Shown in pieces: positions 9,092 through 11,783 of a DNA stretch of 11,783 nt; position 1 is the stretch's first letter; the number at the start of each line of letters is the position of its first letter. Source of the DNA: Pseudomonadota bacterium (lineage in GTDB: Bacteria; Pseudomonadota; Alphaproteobacteria; Rhodobacterales; Rhodobacteraceae); assembly GCA_022573605.1 (NCBI GenBank), contig JACZTQ010000074.1:1-11783 (forward strand). Direction: 5' to 3'. Under the pieces are notes generated by a model. It did no database searches, was not told the DNA's origin, and saw only the letters and a list, made by a program, of their open reading frames with translations. The position numbers and the translations under genes are program-made.

Positions 9092-10728
9092 CTGGGCCTT
9101 GCGAGACGACCGGCGGATTGATCACCGCTCCCCAGCCCGAAGCGGTCGAGGCCGGGGCCGACGTGCTGCGCGACGGCGGCAACGCGGTCGATGCGGCGGT
9201 TGCCTGCGCCCTGGTGCAGACCGCCGTCGATCCGATCATGTGCGGCATCGCCGGCTTCGGTTCGATGCATGTCTACATGCCGGGGCAGGGGGACAACCAG
9301 GAGGGGCACCGCTTCATCGATTTCCACGGTCGCGCCCCTGCGGCGGCGCGCGCCGGGATGTGGGAGGACATCATCCTCGGCGAGGCCGAAGACGGGTTCG
9401 GCTTCATCCTCGAGGGTGCGGTCAACGAAATCGGCTACCAGTCGATCACCACGCCGATGACGCTCCGGGCGCTGGAGCTCGCGCTGACCCGTTTCGGCTC
9501 CCGCAGCCTGGCTGAACTGATCCAACCCGCCATCGCCTATTGCGAGGACGGGTTTCTGGTCCGCCCCCATGTCAGCGCGTTCTGGAACGAGGCGCCGGGT
9601 GCCGGGCGCATCGCGCATCGCGAGTTCCTGACCCGCAACCGGGTGGCGCGGAAGATCTATACCCGGCCCGATGGCGGCATCCATCGCCTCGGCGAGGTGG
9701 TACGCAACCCGGATATGGCCCGCACCTACCGCCGCATCGCCGAACACGGGGTGGAGGATTTCTACACCGGCGCCATCGCGGCCGAGATCGTCGACGACAT
9801 GGCGCGGAACGGCGGTCTGCTCGCGGCCGCGGACCTGGCGGCGGTGAGCCCGGTCGAGGCCGAGCCGCTGTGGGGCACCTATCGCGGCCACCGGGTCGCC
9901 ACCAACAACCCGCCGGGCGGCGGCGTGATGATCCTGGAGATGCTGAACATCCTGGAGAATTTCGACCTGGCCGCGATGGGTCACAACGCGCCTGAATACA
10001 TCGCCACGGTATCAGAGGCGATGAAGATCGCCACCGTGGACAAGGACACCAGGCTCGGCGACCCGCGCTTCGTCGATGTGCCGGTGGCCGAACTGACCTC
10101 GAAGGACTACGCCAGCGCGATGGCCGAACGTATCCGCCGGGGCGAGAAGACCCATGTGCCCCGGCTGAACCCGGGCGGCGAGGAGTCGAAGGACACCACC
10201 CATGTCTGCGCCGTCGACGGCGCCGGCAACTGCGTCTCGCTGACCCATTCCATCGGCATGCCCTCGGGTGTGATCAGCGAGGGGCTGGGCTTCATGTACA
10301 ACGGCTGCATGGGGGTGTTCGACCCGCGGCCCGGGCGGGCGGGTTCGCTGGCGCCGGGTAAGTCGCGGTTCACCGCGATGTGCCCGACGATGCTCTTTGA
10401 TGATGACGGCCCCTGGCTGGTGATCGGCGCGCCGGGCGGCACCTACATCACCATGGGGGTGCTGCAGGGCATCCTGAACGCGGTCGATTTCGCCATGAGC
10501 GCGCAGCAGGTGGTCTCGGCGCCGCGCTTCTGCGCCACCTCGGACACGATCGACATTACCAACCGCATCCTGCGCCGCACCGAGGCCGCGCTGAAGGCGA
10601 TGGGCTACCCGGTGCGGCGCTCGGCTTTGAGCTATCACTTCGCCGGCGTCCACGCGGCCCGGCGCACCGCCGCGGGCTGGGACGGCGGCGCCGATCCGGG
10701 GCGGGACGGGATGGCGTTGAAGGTGTGA
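9088..10728 (+). CDS. Gamma-glutamyltransferase-like Ntn hydrolase
   Basis: This protein of 546 residues belongs to the GGT family. The precursor cuts itself before a threonine, which becomes the nucleophile of the small subunit. The expected site is Thr370 in SKDTTHVCAVDGAGN, giving subunits of about 369 and 177 residues. The N-terminal family pattern AGADVLRDGGNAVDAAVA (22-39) and the glycine pair GAPGG (447-451) are clear. There is no signal peptide, unlike periplasmic E. coli GGT. By-eye alignment shows most gamma-glutamyl-binding residues replaced (E. coli numbering): Arg114 by His80, Asn411 by Gly390, Asp433 by a residue of the Gly-Val pair in NGCMGVF, and Ser462-Ser463 by Thr429-Ala430. 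The processing threonine and a hydroxyl at the Thr409 position (Ser388) are kept. It therefore looks like an active Ntn hydrolase with another acyl or amide substrate, rather than a glutathione hydrolase. It is the last gene of the operon and overlaps the peptidase stop as ATGA. Confidence 0.88.
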   Translation: MTGPCETTGGLITAPQPEAVEAGADVLRDGGNAVDAAVACALVQTAVDPIMCGIAGFGSMHVYMPGQGDNQEGHRFIDFHGRAPAAARAGMWEDIILGEAEDGFGFILEGAVNEIGYQSITTPMTLRALELALTRFGSRSLAELIQPAIAYCEDGFLVRPHVSAFWNEAPGAGRIAHREFLTRNRVARKIYTRPDGGIHRLGEVVRNPDMARTYRRIAEHGVEDFYTGAIAAEIVDDMARNGGLLAAADLAAVSPVEAEPLWGTYRGHRVATNNPPGGGVMILEMLNILENFDLAAMGHNAPEYIATVSEAMKIATVDKDTRLGDPRFVDVPVAELTSKDYASAMAERIRRGEKTHVPRLNPGGEESKDTTHVCAVDGAGNCVSLTHSIGMPSGVISEGLGFMYNGCMGVFDPRPGRAGSLAPGKSRFTAMCPTMLFDDDGPWLVIGAPGGTYITMGVLQGILNAVDFAMSAQQVVSAPRFCATSDTIDITNRILRRTEAALKAMGYPVRRSALSYHFAGVHAARRTAAGWDGGADPGRDGMALKV

Positions 10729-10738
10729 GGCCAGGTTG

Positions 10739-10861
10739 CTCCAGCGTCTCGAACATCCGCCTCGGCAACAGCATCCGGGGCACCAGCGACGAGACCAGCA
10801 GGTGCTCGTCCAGCGTATGCGCCCCGTGGCCGTCGACCCCCAGACCGTCCAGGGTCTGCCC
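10739..10861 (-). pseudogene. C-terminal remnant of a second M20 (CPG2-type) peptidase
   Basis: Read on the minus strand, this stretch encodes about 41 residues matching the C-terminal end of glutamate-carboxypeptidase-type M20 enzymes: TLDGLGVDGHGAHTLDEH, followed by VSSLVPR and MFETLE. The metal-binding His of the GAHTLDEH motif is visible. Everything upstream of the TLDGLG motif is missing. The open frame runs past the natural end into the antisense of the GGT-like gene without an own stop, so both ends are cut. It is not a duplicate of the operon's M20 gene, whose tail reads SQHAPDEHILMP. It belongs to a different M20 branch. Recognition is from family pattern only. Confidence 0.65.
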
Positions 10862-10936
10862 GGCGCGCTCACGCCAGAGGACCGATTGTCGCTGCATCGG
10901 GTCTTCAACAAGTTGCATGACTTTCTCGACCACGAC

Positions 10937-10999
10937 GCGCTCTGCACCATGTGCGTCGGCATCGGACAGGGCATCGCGATCATTCTGGAGCGGGTTTGA
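10937..10999 (+). pseudogene. 3' end remnant of a thiolase (paaJ/pcaF type)
   Basis: The last 20 codons plus TGA of a beta-ketoadipyl/3-oxoadipyl-CoA thiolase are recognisable. The ending ALCTMCVGIGQGIA...LERV contains the conserved active-site cysteine region (LCTMC-G-GQG) found at the C-terminus of acetyl-CoA acetyltransferase-family enzymes. The preceding residues in this frame (FNKLHDFLDHD) do not match a thiolase, where GGRYALCTMC is expected. The break is therefore within a few bases of 10937. The stop is followed by a normal 30-base gap to the paaA-like start, so this gap may preserve an ancestral thiolase-paaA junction. Confidence 0.7.
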
Positions 11000-11029
11000 C
11001 GCCCGGAGAGGGGATCCGGGGAAGGAACG

Positions 11030-11326
11030 ATGCCGGCGCAGATGGTGAAAACCGACGCTGACCGGGCCAAGCCCGTGGCCGAGATGGACGACCGCGAGCG
11101 CGCCTTGCAGGAGCGCATCGACGCCGGCATCAAGATCGAGCCGAAGGACTGGATGCCCGAGGGCTATCGCAGGACCCTGATCCGCCAGCGCCAGGGTTAC
11201 GACGCGCTGGTCAAGCTCTGCCGCAAGGGCATGCGGGCGCAGCAGGAGATGGCGCAGGAGACGTTGAACCGCTGGCGCGGTGACGTTGCGGCGCTGTTGT
11301 CCGGTATCGGCCTCAGGGCCCCGTGA
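11030..11326 (+). pseudogene. paaA N-terminal fragment fused to a foreign tail (98-codon ORF)
   Basis: PaaA is the catalytic di-iron subunit of the phenylacetyl-CoA epoxidase and normally has more than 300 residues. Here only the N-terminal head remains. Residues 19-53 read MDDRERALQERIDAG, then IEPKDWMPEGYRRTLIRQ, the characteristic opening of PaaA. After that, the expected QHAHSEIVGMLPEGNWI is absent. From about residue 54 (near 11189) the frame continues as a 45-residue, charged, probably helical tail (ALVKLCRKGMRAQQEMAQ, then LNRWRGDVAALLSG) that I cannot assign with confidence. It is vaguely phasin-like. The start is well formed, with GGGGAAGGA before ATG 11030, so the chimera could still be translated. 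The di-iron ligands of PaaA are all missing, so epoxidase activity is excluded. It ends 10 bases before the paaK stop on the other strand. Confidence 0.7.
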
Positions 11327-11335
11327 TCCTTGGTC

Positions 11336-11783
11336 TTACTCCTTGGGCCGGAGATCGATGACCCGTTTGGCCTTGCCGAGCGAGCGCTCGACCGTGCCGG
11401 GGTCTCCGACCGCGACCCTGGTGCTGATACCGATCACGCTCTTGATGTGATGCGCCAGTTCCCCGGACGCGGTTTCGCGCGCCGCCGTGTCCTCGTGGCC
11501 CGGCGCGACCTCGACATTCACCGTCATCACGTCCATCCGGCCGCCGCGGCTCAACTCGATCTGGAAATGCGGCGCCAGGCCGGCGCATTTCAGGATCTGC
11601 TCCTCGATCTGGGTCGGGAACACGTTGACCCCGCGCAGGATGATCATGTCGTCCGAGCGCCCGGTGATCTTCTCGATCCGGCGCATCGAGCGCGCCGTGC
11701 CCGGCAGCAGCCGGGTCAGGTCGCGGGTGCGGTAGCGGATGATCGGCAGCGCCTCCTTGGTCAGCGAGGTGAACACCAGCTCC
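11336..11783 (-). CDS. Phenylacetate-CoA ligase, C-terminal part (cut by window end)
   Basis: PaaK activates phenylacetate to phenylacetyl-CoA with ATP, the first step of the aerobic paa pathway. The visible 149 codons are the C-terminal third of this roughly 430-residue enzyme; the start lies beyond base 11783. Recognisable stretches are FTSLTKEALPIIRYRTRDLT, the hinge and adenylate-binding region KITGRSDDMIILRGVNVFPT, QIEEQIL, and the closing VERSLGKAKRVID with the lysine region used in adenylation. The frame is intact and the stop TAA is at 11336-11338. It converges with the paaA fragment. The paaA gene next to it is broken, so this copy of paaK may be the end of a surviving paa cluster to the right or a leftover of a rearranged one. 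The window cannot decide. Confidence 0.92.
   Translation of the reverse strand, partial: ELVFTSLTKEALPIIRYRTRDLTRLLPGTARSMRRIEKITGRSDDMIILRGVNVFPTQIEEQILKCAGLAPHFQIELSRGGRMDVMTVNVEVAPGHEDTAARETASGELAHHIKSVIGISTRVAVGDPGTVERSLGKAKRVIDLRPKE

Larger units (their letters stand above)
10729..11029. other. Gene-remnant mosaic between operon and paa region
   Basis: These 301 bases hold no complete gene. They contain the antisense M20 tail (10739-10861), about 75 bases of unassigned sequence (10862-10936), the thiolase tail (10937-10999) and a 30-base spacer with the paaA-type ribosome site. No rho-independent terminator with a T-run was found after the GGT-like gene. No insertion sequence, direct target repeat or tRNA was seen. 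Confidence 0.6.

Noticed and set aside
10739..10861. Idea that the antisense M20 tail is a duplicate of the operon's own M20 gene
   Set aside because: The tail motifs differ (GAHTLDEH...SSLVPR versus SQHAPDEHILMP), so it comes from another M20 branch, not from a local duplication.
10862..10936. Possible MarR-type C-terminal fragment (LTPEDRLSLHRVF) upstream of the thiolase tail
   Set aside because: There are only about 23 residues of weak, generic helical similarity; not enough to name a family.

Overview
The window looks like a chromosomal piece of a high-GC alphaproteobacterium. A Rhodobacterales or Rhodospirillales relative is likely. This rests on the strong GC bias at third codon positions, protein wording typical of that class, and remnants of a paa (phenylacetate) cluster at the right edge. 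No plasmid, phage, CRISPR, rRNA or tRNA signal was seen.

Layout. Bases 1-491 hold no gene I can recognise and are visibly less GC-rich than the rest. Bases 492-1968 are a broken CocE/NonD (peptidase S15-like) hydrolase. Its two ends are recognisable but lie in different frames, joined through a 39-bp inverted copy of an earlier part of the same gene. From 2199 to 10728 runs one compact plus-strand operon. It encodes a family 5 peptide-type solute-binding protein, two DppB/DppC-type permeases, two DppD/DppF-type ATPases, an M20 metallopeptidase and a gamma-glutamyltransferase-like Ntn hydrolase. Junctions after the first permease are 1-nt gaps, 23-nt gaps or short overlaps (ATGA twice, 14 nt once). 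The exception is a 113-nt gap after the binding protein, which carries an 11-bp GNRA-capped stem-loop.

Bases 10729-11190 are a small gene graveyard. It holds the antisense C-terminal tail of a second, different M20 peptidase, then the last 20 codons of a beta-ketoadipyl/3-oxoadipyl-CoA thiolase, then the first ~53 codons of paaA fused to an unrelated helical tail. The right edge is the 3' part of paaK (phenylacetate-CoA ligase) on the minus strand, cut by the window end.

How the genes may work together. The binding protein and transporter should bring a peptide-like or acyl-amide compound into the cytoplasm. The M20 enzyme and the GGT-like enzyme, neither with a signal peptide, would then cleave it inside. 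A CocE-type hydrolase once stood directly upstream and may have belonged to the same pathway, but it is now inactivated. By eye, the GGT-like protein keeps the self-processing threonine but lacks nearly all residues that bind the gamma-glutamyl group. The true substrate is therefore probably not glutathione. The substrate itself cannot be read from the sequence.
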